Assembly (NCBI GenBank): GCA_914767715.1 | Contig: OU612074.1 | Location: 20,694,062-20,758,061, forward strand | DNA: 64,000 nucleotides | Direction of reading: 5' to 3' | DNA from: Membranipora membranacea | Lineage: Eukaryota > Bryozoa > Gymnolaemata > Cheilostomatida > Membraniporidae | Part shown: piece by piece, positions 11,867 through 22,577 of the stretch | How positions within the stretch are numbered: position 1 is the first letter of the stretch | Layout of the letters: each line of letters opens with the position of its first letter | Notes under the pieces: generated by a model | The model's input: only the letters and a program-made list of their open reading frames with translations | Database searches by the model: none | What the model was told of the DNA's origin: nothing | Program-made: the position numbers and the translations under genes

Positions 11867-13252
11867 ATGATGATGAGATCACTGATTCTAGCTTGTGTTC
11901 TGACGTCTGCAGCTTTCTGCCAAGATGAGTTGCCATGTAAGTATTCTTTGTTACCTTGTTTGTAATTGTTTGTGAATAACCGCTTGTGAGTGACCCCTTG
12001 TAAAAACCTTTTTTGTGTACCATTCACAGTAATCTCTTGCATGTAATACTAAGGGATGGCGACGAATATTAGATCGCATCCGTTTCGCTTAATTGGTGTC
12101 AACAAAATATATTTTGAACCATGGGGAGATTATGTTGCTAGAATACAGACAATGTTCACAGAATTCCCATAATGCAATATCAACTTTGAAATTCCAGGTC
12201 GGCCCATTCACGATTTGATTCTAGGCTATAATATCTTAATATTTGATTGGGTTTTTTTTTCAGCGGTGACTGGACCAAAGAGTAAGGCATGTCCACTAGA
12301 TTGGACAAGAACTTATTATGGCACATGTCTGAAATATTTTGACATTCTCAAAGACTACACCAACGCCAAATTGGCCTGCGAACAGTTGGATGGTGAACTT
12401 GCTACCTTCAGAACCAAAGAGCAGATAATCTTTTTCAAAGGTTTTCTCAGCGACAGTGGTAAGGTTTAGATAATATCAATTACAATTTGTTGCATTTTAG
12501 TGTTAGTATAGAGGTACCCTCCCAGATCCCTTGACATGTCACAACTCTGAAGTAGCTGTTGGGAGACATCAACTACCAATCATAGCAAACTTGGTGCCAT
12601 CAACGCGGTCAATCACTTCTCACATTCGGAACAAAGATTTGGGACTTAATGATCTATGACTGCCCTCCGGTTCTTGGACCCATAAAGAATCACCGCAATA
12701 TGTGGAAAATAAATACTTTTCTCTATAAATAATAGTATTGAGCATTCATAGCATAACTTTGATTTTATTTTTTTTAAAACTTTATTGGCATAACTTTCAT
12801 TCGATGAGAATGTTTTTCAAAATAAGCCACCAAAAAAAGAAGGGTAGACAAAAATAGATTTTAATCAAAATAAAGAGAAATTTTAATGTAATCAGAGAAA
12901 TTACGTTTGAAAGATGCTTGTTGATTGAATGGTATACTGTTAAAATTAGATATTAAAATATAATCAAAAAAGAATGTTTTCAATGAGACAGAACCCTCAA
13001 ATCGACCAAATAACTTTGAATCATTTATTTCCCGAGAGGATCGGTCACATATCCTGGATCGGTGTCCACAAGAATTTCGGGGATTGGCAGATGGATGGAT
13101 TCGCTAAGGGTGCTATAATGGCCAGTGATTGGCTAGTTGGACAACCAGACCTAGAGATTGAGAAATGTGTTGAGACCCACGTCTGGGGTCGATGGAACAA
13201 TGTTTTGTGTAATGCTTTCAGGCCTTACACCTGTGAGAGACGTATTGGTTAG
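11867..13252 (+). CDS. Secreted C-type lectin, QPD type (copy 1)
   Basis: Exon 1 (11867-11936) starts with three ATGs and encodes a signal peptide (MMMRSLILACVLTSAAFC). Exon 2 (12264-12458) gives the N-terminal half of a C-type lectin domain: CPLDW, YGTC, AKLAC, ELATF and a FKGFL segment. The last exon reads SWIGVHKNF, then GQPD, CVE, WGRWNN, LCN and YTCE before a stop at 13250-13252. All six long-form lectin-domain cysteines are present, and QPD suggests galactose-type binding by family knowledge. If exon 3 starts at 13035, as in copy 2, the total is 160 residues and the junction reads SDS-E-RIGHISWIG. However, the two bases before 13035 are CG, not AG, and no AG nearby keeps the frame. The gene may be splice-defective, or this may be a base error. 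Confidence 0.7.
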
Positions 13253-13305
13253 ATCACTGATAACCCGTAACTTAACGTTGGCATTGCTGAACTGTTTTGA
13301 TTACA

Positions 13306-13311
13306 ATTAAA
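13306..13311 (+). promoter_or_regulatory. Probable polyadenylation signal of lectin copy 1
   Basis: ATTAAA, a common variant, 54 bp after the stop. Confidence 0.4.
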
Positions 13312-13389
13312 GCAACATAAATAGTGATAAAGTCTACAAGCTATGTTTATGTTTCCTTACACCAACACACTGCAAAGGTTCATCACTAA

Positions 13390-13830
13390 AGAATGTCTGT
13401 TTTTGAGTTTTATTTATTGCAAACAACTACACAAAAGACCAGAGAGGACTCATGTAAAAGTGTTTTGGGGCAGGTACAAAATATGGGTGGGTAAAAAGTG
13501 GGTGATAATGTCTGCATAGCAGAAAACTGCAAAATTGAGTGCATGACGCTTAGAAATGACCCCAGGTTGAGACTTAGTACATCGGAATTATCTCCCCTGA
13601 CATAAGACAAGACAATTCCTGATACATTGTTTATGCTTAGAACATGTGCCTTTATTTGATTTGATCAATCTTAATGCCAGCAGTGAGTCATAAAGAGCCA
13701 TCTGATTGACGGAGAGATACAGAGATAATCCATAATATGAGCAGCTTTTTAATATGATGCTGGTAAACATTGCCGACATTTTTCCTGTTTTGTGGCCAAC
13801 TTGACAGCTGTTCCACTCTTTCGCATACAT
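13390..13830 (-). repeat. Dispersed repeat with an inverted partner at 18885-19240
   Basis: The stretch including 'gatacattgtttatgct', the 'tgagtcataaagagcc' block and 'tttttaatatgatgctggt' reappears reverse-complemented at about 18885-19130. Its ORFs are not conserved between copies, so it is taken as non-coding. Confidence 0.7.
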
Positions 13831-13935
13831 TCATGTATATGATTGGATGACCTGATAAATGTAGTATGGAAAATTGTAGGCCTAGCGCCTTGCTTTTCTT
13901 CATATTACACTTAATAATCACCCAGGTATTATGGT

Positions 13936-14180
13936 CAAAACACACTTAGAGGTTGCAACCTCAGAGGTTTGCACAACGTCACCATTGTTAACATATATGC
14001 TGACAGCAGCCTCAGCTGATCCTCAGAGGTTTGATCAGCGGTTGAAACCTCAGAGTGCAGAGTGGTTTGCATGACATCACATTACTAACATATAAGTGTC
14101 AGCGGATCCTCAGAGGATTGATGAGTATATAAAAACTCATTGAGGATCAGCTAAAGTTGCAATCTCTCAAGTGTGTTTAG
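13936..14180. mobile_element. MITE-like element with ~22-bp terminal inverted repeats
   Basis: The left end AAACACACTTAGAGGTTGCA is mirrored by the right end, whose reverse complement begins AAACACACTTGAGAGATTGC. The interior repeats 'cctcagaggtttg' motifs in both orientations. No coding capacity. Confidence 0.7.
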
Positions 14181-14219
14181 ACTATTAGTCCTGCAGACAG
14201 CCAATATGCTGAATACATC

Positions 14220-14235
14220 GGGGGGGGGGGGGGGG
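14220..14235. repeat. Poly-G tract
   Basis: Sixteen consecutive G residues immediately after the MITE-like element region; such runs are prone to length errors. Confidence 0.9.
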
Positions 14236-14269
14236 CAAATGTAAACATCCATCATTATTAGTTTTTCGG

Positions 14270-14475
14270 ATTGATGACTATTAAAAAAATACTTCTGATC
14301 AAAACAGCTGAGATCTTGACAAGATTGTAGTGCTGCAATGTGATCTATGAACAGGATAGCAATGAGGCTATGCAGCTAATTCTCAGCACATTTGTACATG
14401 TAAAGGAGTATTATATGCATAACAATCACCTGGTACCACAAGCAGGTTTTGCTAATGTTAAATATTACAAGGCGT
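14270..14475 (+). repeat. ~200-bp repeat, inverted partner at 16738-16945
   Basis: The blocks 'cacctggtaccacaagcagg' and 'ttttgctaatgtt' near 14428-14462 are found reverse-complemented near 16748-16790. The 'gctgagatcttgac' area also has an inverted match near 16890. The two copies bracket the lectin pseudogene. Confidence 0.7.
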
Positions 14476-14909
14476 TATGTTGGTGTCATAGGTAAACACC
14501 TGGGTGCTGTGTGGCTGTCTGATATATGAATACATGACCTGGAAGGGAGGATTGTCCATTAGAGCATGAGCAGCAAGATATGTCAGCAGTGCAGAGGTAG
14601 GACCGCTCCCCTTTATGTGATATATGACCCAAAACAGGAAATAAATGTTCAATGTTCACCAAATTCATTACGCATAACTTTGCTTTCCTTGCAAAGGATG
14701 AAGCGCCAACATCTTACTGAATAGGAGCAGGACAGTAAAAAGATTCTGCCAGAAAACTTTCTGTCTAGGGGAGAAGACTGTTAACATTTGTACGCCCCTT
14801 ATCATTTTAGGCTGCAGGTAATAAAGCTGAAATCCAGGTACAGGTATATTAATGGAGTGTTTGTTCGCTGTCTAACCATCACTCTGAAGAAGGAACCACT
14901 GGTGGTAAG

Positions 14910-16101
14910 ATGATGATGAGATTACTGATTCTAGCTTGTCTTCTGACTCCTGCAGTTTCCTTATTTTATCATAAGTTACGTAAGTAATACTTTATAATAA
15001 CTACAGTGCTACCTTGTAATTCACCGTTTGTCAATTACCACTTGCGAGTGACCCCTTGTTTTTGAGTACTGCCTCGCCTGTGTAACTTCTCGTAAGCACT
15101 CATTGATCACAGATTTCAGATATATCTTTGTTTTTTTTTTATATTAATATTGGTCGGTTTTTTAAATGCAGACAATGTTAACAAGTTACCCATAATGCAA
15201 TGTCAACTTGGAAATACCATGTCTGGACAATCTGAAGTGGAATTGTATTGTTTGGATACTGATTATTTTATCTCAATATTTAATTGAATTTTTTTCAGTT
15301 TACCAATGTTTACGAATGTCCACATGATTGGACAAAAACCACTATGGCACATGTCTGAAATTTTTTGGCCATCACAAAAGCTACAGCAACGCCAAACTGG
15401 CCTGCCATCAGCTGGGCCGTGAACTACCTACCTTCAGAACCAAGGAACAGGTTATCTTCTTCAAAGGATTCCTGAGTGATTGCAGTAAGTTTTCAGATAA
15501 TATCAATAATAATGTGTTGGATTTTAGTACTAGTACATGACAAAACATGATAAACTACCAGTCATAGCAGTTTTGGTGCCATCGATGGTCAATCACTTCT
15601 CATATTTGGAAACAGAGATTTTTGTGACTAAATGATCCATAACTGTCCTCAGGTTCTTTGACCCATCAAGAAACACTCAAAGATGTCAAAAATAAAACCT
15701 TGTCTTTAAAAAAAAATAGTACTGAGCATTCATATCATAACTTTGATTCGATGAGAAACAGGCCTGAGTTTCATCGAAGAACTTTTCTCTATTTATTTAT
15801 AGAGAGGATCAATCACCATTCTTGGATCGGGATACACAAACATTTCGGAGTTTGGCAGACGGACGGAATCGTCACTGATTTTTTACGGGTCAGCAATTGA
15901 CTGGTTGGACAACCAGGCTATGGGATTGGGGATTGCGTCAAGACAACTATCTGGGGTCAATGGCACACACTGTTGTGTGCTGCTCGCAGGCCCTACATCT
16001 GCGAAATATTGTTTGATCAAGAAAAGTATAATGCTGCTGAGGTTGGTATCACAGTTGAAGCTGAAGCTAAATCTGATGATGTTGATGAAGAAAGTTTGTG
16101 A
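14910..16101 (+). pseudogene. C-type lectin pseudogene (copy 2)
   Basis: Exon 1 (14910-14979) again has three ATGs and a signal peptide. Exon 2 starts at 15299. In the frame carried from exon 1 it meets TGA at 15325-15327, inside a region shifted by two offsetting indels relative to copy 1, and then returns to the lectin frame (YGTCLKFF, AKLAC, FRTKEQ, FKGFLSD). Exon 3 starts at 15803 after a sound TATAG acceptor and reads SWIGIHKHFG. It then meets TGA at 15898-15900, exactly where copy 1 has TGG (Trp before LVGQPD). The frame continues beyond it with GQPG, DCVK, WGQWH, LLC and YICE, then an acidic tail, to TGA at 16099-16101. At least two stops and a changed QPD motif (QPG) mark it as non-functional. 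Confidence 0.85.
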
Positions 16102-16190
16102 AATCAACAAGCCATGTTTTTGAACTTATCAACAATGCAAAATTGTTTGTTTTGAAGAATGTTAGCTTTTGTTTTAAACTGATTTTAGTT

Positions 16191-16196
16191 AATAAA
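16191..16196 (+). promoter_or_regulatory. Polyadenylation signal of lectin copy 2
   Basis: AATAAA lies 90 bp after the last lectin-frame stop. Confidence 0.5.
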
Positions 16197-16199
16197 ACT

Positions 16200-17060
16200 C
16201 AACTACAAGAAAGAGCAGAATAATGACTTATGTTTTGGAAGTAAAATGAGGATATTTTGTACAAATTTCACGCAATTTTGTCAAGAATATCACTCCATCT
16301 TTGCCTGTTGCAGTCTTAGATCAAAATTTCACTGCCTTATGGCCAAAACTGCTTGATACAGTCCATTTCTGCGGCAGCCCAAAGTGTTGGTTTTTTATCA
16401 ACCATAAATTTAATTGTAGTTGTTAGGTTTTATACATATAGGGCTTAACTAAGAATTAAAATATATTATCTGAATCCTAAGTCAACGAAAGCTTAAAAGT
16501 GAATTTTCTAATAATTTGATCTGCACATCATATCTGCTTATTCACCAGAAAAAATTGACCCTAAAATTTGACTGAGCCTCACTCCCAAAGCTACATAATA
16601 CGTTGCACAGATGCCAGGCACAATTACATTGACATGCTGGTGGTTGTCTGTTGGACATATCCTAAAGACCTGATGCCTGGTGCTTAAGAGGGTCAAGGGG
16701 TTCAATATTGCTATTGCTAATACTAATATTGTTTTGAATGCCTTGTAATGGGTAACATTAGCAAAACCTGCTTCTGGTACCTGGTTGTTATGCACACATT
16801 ATTTCTTTACCAATTCAAATGTACAGTGATTTGGCTGCATTGCCTTGTCACTATCGTGTTCATAATTCACATTGCAGCACAAAAATATTTTCAATATCTC
16901 AGCTCTTTGGAGCTGAAGTATTTTGTCACTAGATGATTAGCTATGTCATCAATATTGCAGGAAACTTAAAAAGATAAGATGGTTTGTTCCGCCACAAGTC
17001 ATCTAGCATATTTACCCTATGCAGCACTAATTCCTGCTCGATAAAATAGTGTAATATATA
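16200..17060. other. Intergenic with an inverted repeat copy
   Basis: Contains the minus-oriented partner (16738-16945) of the repeat at 14270-14475. No gene seen. Confidence 0.5.
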
Positions 17061-17415
17061 CCAAGAGCATAGAAGCGGATCCACCCCGATTTCCCAATGT
17101 AATATTTCCACCAGTAAGGCGTTATCCCACCTCATTGATTTTTCCACTTGTTTTATCAAACCCAGCCGTTAACTCACTGAGATATCTTCCCACCAAGCTA
17201 TTCTCTCACTTGGTTCATTTCCTACTCTGCCATTTTCCCACCTGGGCGCTTTCCCACCGAACAAGCTCATTTCCCATCAGGTCATTTTCCCAAGAGCCAA
17301 TTTTCTCTACAATACAAACTCCCAGCAAACCATTTTCCCAACAAGACAATTTATCACTATGCTGTTTTCCCACATTAACATTTCTCCACCGCTCAGTTTT
17401 CCCTGCGTAGCCTTC
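17060..17415. repeat. Degenerate ~19-bp minisatellite
   Basis: On the minus strand, units close to GTGGGAAAATGGC recur about every 18-20 bp (the plus strand shows 'cattttcccac' blocks). About fifteen units are recognisable, many mutated. ORFs in both directions here are products of the repeat, not genes. Confidence 0.75.
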
Positions 17416-17976
17416 TCTCAGGCAAAGCTGTTCACATTCCACAAATATATCAACAGATTCACATCCAGCCAACTTTGTAGAAAGCAGCTTGGGAATTCGA
17501 GCTGTGAGTTGATTTTAATTTTGATTTTTAGTGTTCCAGAATCGTTTCCCCTTGTAAAATGAAAGGACATCTAGCTACAATACGAGATGCCATTGGTGAT
17601 GACCAATCAGCCGAACATATGATTGCATCATCGATATCTGGTAATCTTTACTCATAAATCAAAGCTTGTTGTTGTTCAACTTTGTTGTATGATCTGTCTG
17701 ATCTGACTTGTTAGATCGTGGTATCACAATGCTGTAAAGTATACTATCAAGAATGGCAAGGTTGTTTTTTTATTTGTTTTACACGGGCTTTTTGACCTGT
17801 GAAATATTTATTGAATGTAATGTAAAAATATGGCTAACAAAATAATGGATTGAGTAACATCGTAAAAATGTATGTTTAACAGTCAAACTGTGCCACTTCT
17901 TAGCAAGTTCAATAAGAATTAATATATAATAATAAAATATAATAGTATTATTAGCAAATAGTACTATTCTGAAGCT

Positions 17977-18230
17977 TTTACTCTCTCAATGTTTAGCCTC
18001 TCATGTGAACCCGCACTCCAGGCCTTGCAGAGTGCTTTCCATCTAATATTGCATATCAAAACAGTGTGAAAATGCCACACTTAGTGTAAGTTTAAGGAAC
18101 GGACTGTGAGTATTATCAGGGAATATATAGCCCTATGCAAAAACCTTTACTCTCTCAATGTTTTACCTGATTAACCTAACATTTCCATCCTCACTCCATG
18201 CGGTGGAGGGGTGCTTTCCATCCTATGTTG
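17977..18230. repeat. Two-copy ~169-bp tandem repeat
   Basis: 'ttactctctcaatgttt' followed by a 'gtgctttccatc' block occurs at about 17978-18040 and again at about 18147-18215. Confidence 0.6.
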
Positions 18231-18884
18231 TGGGCATTTCCCCTTAAAAAACCACTTACGTGGTGCTGTCCTGCAACCAAATCCTCACATAGAGCTTTCA
18301 GTCTATTCTGCATGTCTCGATTGACTTGTTGTACACTTTTCCTTGAGAGCGCGCCATGTGTTGGATGTCAAGGCCGGCAGCCATGTCTTCATTGCATATG
18401 TCCTCTAACAGGTACATGTTCGCCGGAGAAGAGTAGAACAGAGTTTAGCTGTCATGTTAGCCACAAAACAAGAAAGTGTTGGTAATGTTTGTTGTCGATT
18501 TGACCAGAGGATAGCGTGGTCAAGCTGTGAATTGAGGCACCCTTTGTCTAATCGAAAATCGAAATCATAGTTTTTGTTTTTATTTCTATGTTGCTATGAC
18601 TTGATGATTTTATTGTGTGGCTGAGGCCCTGAGTCAATTGGGTTCTTTGTTCAGAAGATAAGATTTTTGTTCAGAAGGTTATATAATAGTTTACTGTATT
18701 GCACAATCTCAGTATTAGGGCTGACTAAATTAAGAGAGTTGTATGCTGGTATTCAACATGTAAAGATGTGTTTTGTTACTGTGCTGGAGAGGTGAGAATT
18801 GAAATAATAAATATCTAAAATACAGAGACAATTTGAATATCAGCACCGCATGGCGCAGCAGAGTATCAATATCATATCAATGTT

Positions 18885-19240
18885 AACCAGCATCTTATTA
18901 AAAAGCTGATCATCTCATAGAATTCCTGTGTATCTCTCCATCTATCAGATTTCTTCTTTTTATGACTCACTGTTGGTTTTAAGATTGATCAAAATAAACA
19001 AAGGCACAGGATGCCAAGTGAAAATGATGTATCAGGAATTATCTTCTCTTATGCCATGGGGATTTAATTCCAAAGTACTTAGTCTCAAGCTGTGTTCACT
19101 TTCTTACATCGTGATGCCATTCTTGGTTTGAGCTTTCAAGACAAATATGTTAGCTGCCTATCCATCCAAGTAAATAAAAAATTACTTGTGCAATGTTATC
19201 ACTATTTAAATAATAAGTGACTTTTATTACTCCAAAGTTT
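18885..19240 (+). repeat. Inverted partner of the repeat at 13390-13830
   Basis: Matches the reverse complement of the earlier copy, with many substitutions, from 'accagcatcttatt' through 'tgtatcaggaattatctt' and on toward 19125. Confidence 0.65.
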
Positions 19241-19814
19241 CAGTAGGTCCTTGGCTGTTAATGATTATATTCTTCTGTTACAAAAGGCCTTGTGTCCAAA
19301 ATTCCACTAACAACAATTTAAGTGGGCGGACAACAATTTCACAAAAATCGTGTTTTTCTTTCTACAATACCTCGCCCTCATATTCCAGGATGTTGCATAA
19401 ATCTGCAAAGCCTTACAACGAAACGGATCATCAACCTTACCTACGTCACAATAACAGTGATTATGGACTATAGGCTTAGACAAAAACAAGTGTTTACCAA
19501 ATACACACAAAGACTGATTATGAAAGCAAAAAGGTTTTTCAAACTCTGAGAGCTTGGAACAAGCAGGCACAATGAGGGGAAATAAAACCACCCACTTGTT
19601 GGCAAGCAGTTTGTGACAGATGCCATTTTCCATTCTTCAGAGACAAACTTTCCGTTTCAAGTCACATTTCCGTTGACAAATTGCCAGTTAAATGTGCGGT
19701 AACACATATTATTAGGAATAATTCAGTTTTATATGCAGCTGCAGTCTAGACCATGGGATGATATAATTGACACACCGGAGGGGGGGGACTGGGGTTGTGG
19801 GGGCAAGAACAATC

Positions 19815-19895
19815 AATCAAATCAGCTCTCTCAGTGAGACTCGAATCCTCATCTCCTAAGGCAAGTGTTTAGCAAGCGCCATATCACTGTTCTCA
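19815..19895 (-). repeat. tRNA-derived SINE head
   Basis: The minus strand shows TATGGCGCTTGCTAAACACT (A-box side) and GATTCGAGTCTCACTGAGA (B box/T-arm), at tRNA-like spacing. Confidence 0.6.
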
Positions 19896-20744
19896 AAATA
19901 GCTAGCCATTGCAGTCCCTATCTAGAATAGTAAGATTAGCTTAATTTTGCCAAACAAAGTAAAGTTAGTGGGACGGTGTCGTAGCTTTAGCCTCTTCTGT
20001 ACTCTGCAAGCAGAGTCCCCTGGTCTATCACCCATCATACTGCTCGTTCTGCTTTTATTGCAACCGGTATACCTTCTAGAAAGAGAAGGCTATTTACTCT
20101 TAGTCAGTGGCGTGACTCTAACAAGGCGGGTTTGCAAAAAAAGCCAGTCCCTAGCACTCTAGAAATGTCCAAATGTTGAGTGATCTAATTGGATGAGGTT
20201 CCATGAGAAGAATTCAATTAAGTGTAGCTAGCACTTAGGGCTAGCTGGTTTAGCTATGAACTGAACAGATTAATAATTCTCATTAGCTGGCAGTATTTAG
20301 TCTAGTTGTTGCCTCATGTCACAAGTAATACACCAACACCCAAAGACAAGGGGAATAGATAAGGTTTCGTCTTAGATTTGTCTGTGTAGCCTGATTGATC
20401 CCACACATCACTCTCTGTCACGTTTAACTTTAATATCCCACGCTTATCCTCAACACATTTGAACTTCCGAGCATATTTTGTGCACCAAATATTAATAAGT
20501 GCTAATAATTGAATGCATTAAAGTGCTGATCTGTCCAAATAAGCTTTAGTGTATTTTTGAGTGGTTTCTACTGAATAAGTTGTTCATGACATCGCAATAT
20601 TCGTTAAGAAAGCAATCAAGATTTTATGTACGATAACCTTTACTTCACATTTGTTAATCCTACTTTGAAAATAAGATTAAGTTTGGATTAGCAATGGCGC
20701 TTAACACATTACTAATCAATGTTCGGCGAAATAGTAACAAATAT

Positions 20745-20970
20745 CTTTTTTTCTTTCCTGCTGGGTTACCATTTAACAGGCGCAGAATCCTGCAGGGGAG
20801 GGAATAGCTTTAGTTCCCTAACTGTGGCCGTTAAAATGTGTTACCCCAACCACAGATAGCGCAAACAAACTATGACTATCTTCTTTCCTATTGGGTGGTC
20901 ATTAAACAGCAGCAAAATCCTTCAGAGAAGGTTTAGGTTCACTTCTTCAAATGTGGCCTGTCAACATTAT
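20745..20970. repeat. Two-copy ~130-bp tandem repeat
   Basis: The block with 'tctttcctgctgggttacca', 'gaatcctgcagggga' and 'aactgtggcc' recurs diverged about 130 bp later ('tctttcctattgggtggtca', 'aaatccttcagagaa', 'aatgtggcc'). Confidence 0.65.
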
Positions 20971-22555
20971 GGCACCCGCCATCAATATTAATATTTACGA
21001 GGAACTCGGACTAGGATGTGGTATATTCATTATTGACCACATCCAATTTTGACAAATTACAATCAAATAATTTCATGACGAATATATAATGGGATGTGGT
21101 ACACAATAAAAGGCTTTAATTCTTGTAACATTTGTTGCATCTCAAAGAAAACAAATATGCCTGATGTACATTACCAGGGATGATATGTTAAAGCAGGAAT
21201 ATGGATGTTAATGACCAGCCATGTAAACTGCTCAATCTGTAACATCAGTATTGTCTAAGGAGTTTGCACTAGGAGTGTGGAAGCTAGAACAAAATAGTAT
21301 TTCTTAGTGGAAACAAATTTACGTTTCAATCTTAGGATGACTTTGTTTTGGTAAAATATGGTCAACAAAATATAATAAGTTTAGCTGCACTGTTCGATTT
21401 GTAGCTGATAACAGAATTTTATGAAGACTGTGGTAAATGGTAAAACGATGTCCAGGTTAGTGTGGTGTGTGGTGTGTAGTTTGTTTTTATTGCGTATCAT
21501 CAATGATGAAGCAAAATTTTGTAACTGTAAGAAGGCGTTATCATTTAGAGTCAGATACTAAAAGGTATGAAACTGTTTAAAAACGAGCTGTTATGCGGCA
21601 TAGAGGTGATAAAAATGTTTCCCTACCTGGAATATAATATTTGTTAAAAATATGTTCTTGGTCATTAATAAAATTTACTGCAGTGCTAAAGATTTGGTCT
21701 GAGATCAGATTAGAAATTTCACAGCTGTATGAGGTAGAGAAATGAGATAATAGCCAAGATATCTCTTTTGCCATTAGTGTGGTGTGCGGTTTGCAACTTT
21801 TCAGGAAATGACAATTTCGCCTCCTACAAATGAGTCAGGGGTCTAGCCCATTAAGAATCTTTGTGGCTTCTGATATTTCTGAATGGTCCAATATAATTGA
21901 GTTATTGCTGATGTGGTGAAAACTAATGTGTCAAACTGATAGATGGTGATAGATGAGGGCCATTAGGGCAGCGTAATGAACATCAGCGGTCAATGCCAAT
22001 CAAGTTTTTATTGCTGTATGACTCAAAAAAGAACTTGAGGCCAATTCTTACCGCAATTACCTCAAGGTAGGTAGACTAAAGTAGAAAGTGAACAATAAAC
22101 ACAGTGAAGCCCTTACAACTATCAGAGACTGGTGGTTGAGGGGCCAGATCTAGAAAATTTGTTCAGTATTTCACAAATCAGTATAAGCAAAACTCCCACC
22201 CAGTAATGGATAGCATATAATTTATTTGATATGATGATACCAAACATTTTAATATCATAAATAATGATAATCTGTTAATAAAGCGATACAATATGATTTA
22301 GCAGTCTCAATGAATTAGAATACAACCCTTGATATTAGGGAAGCCTCTACATGAGCCTCTCTTGCAACGTGAGCCTCATTTTATAAATAAAGCTCTCGTG
22401 GTGGCATCATGTAAGTTTGGTTCAGTTGTTCAACAGGAAGCTGTAAATACAACACCATGCATTTGCGGAAACTTATTTCCCGCTCTTTTCCAGTCAAGTT
22501 TATGTAGCAAAGATAGGTGCCAATTCTATAAGTACACCTTTATATGATGCCCCTT

Positions 22556-22577
22556 CAATGATGATGATGATGATGGA
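22556..22577. repeat. GAT/ATG microsatellite
   Basis: Seven near-perfect ATG units in a row. Confidence 0.8.

Larger units (their letters stand above)
11320..17000. repeat. ~3 kb tandem duplication carrying two C-type lectin copies
   Basis: Upstream blocks match: about 11410-11560 against 14490-14620, and the 'acgcccctta' block near 11710 against the one near 14790. The promoters match (GAGTGTTTGTTCGCTGTCT at about 11812 and 14855), as do the lectin exons. The start codons lie at 11867 and 14910, an offset of 3043 bp. Divergence is substantial, so the duplication is not recent. Confidence 0.8.

Noticed and set aside
19307-19633. 108-codon minus-strand ORF with many cysteines
   Set aside because: No splice sites, promoter or domain pattern; overlapping ORFs on the other strand are equally open.
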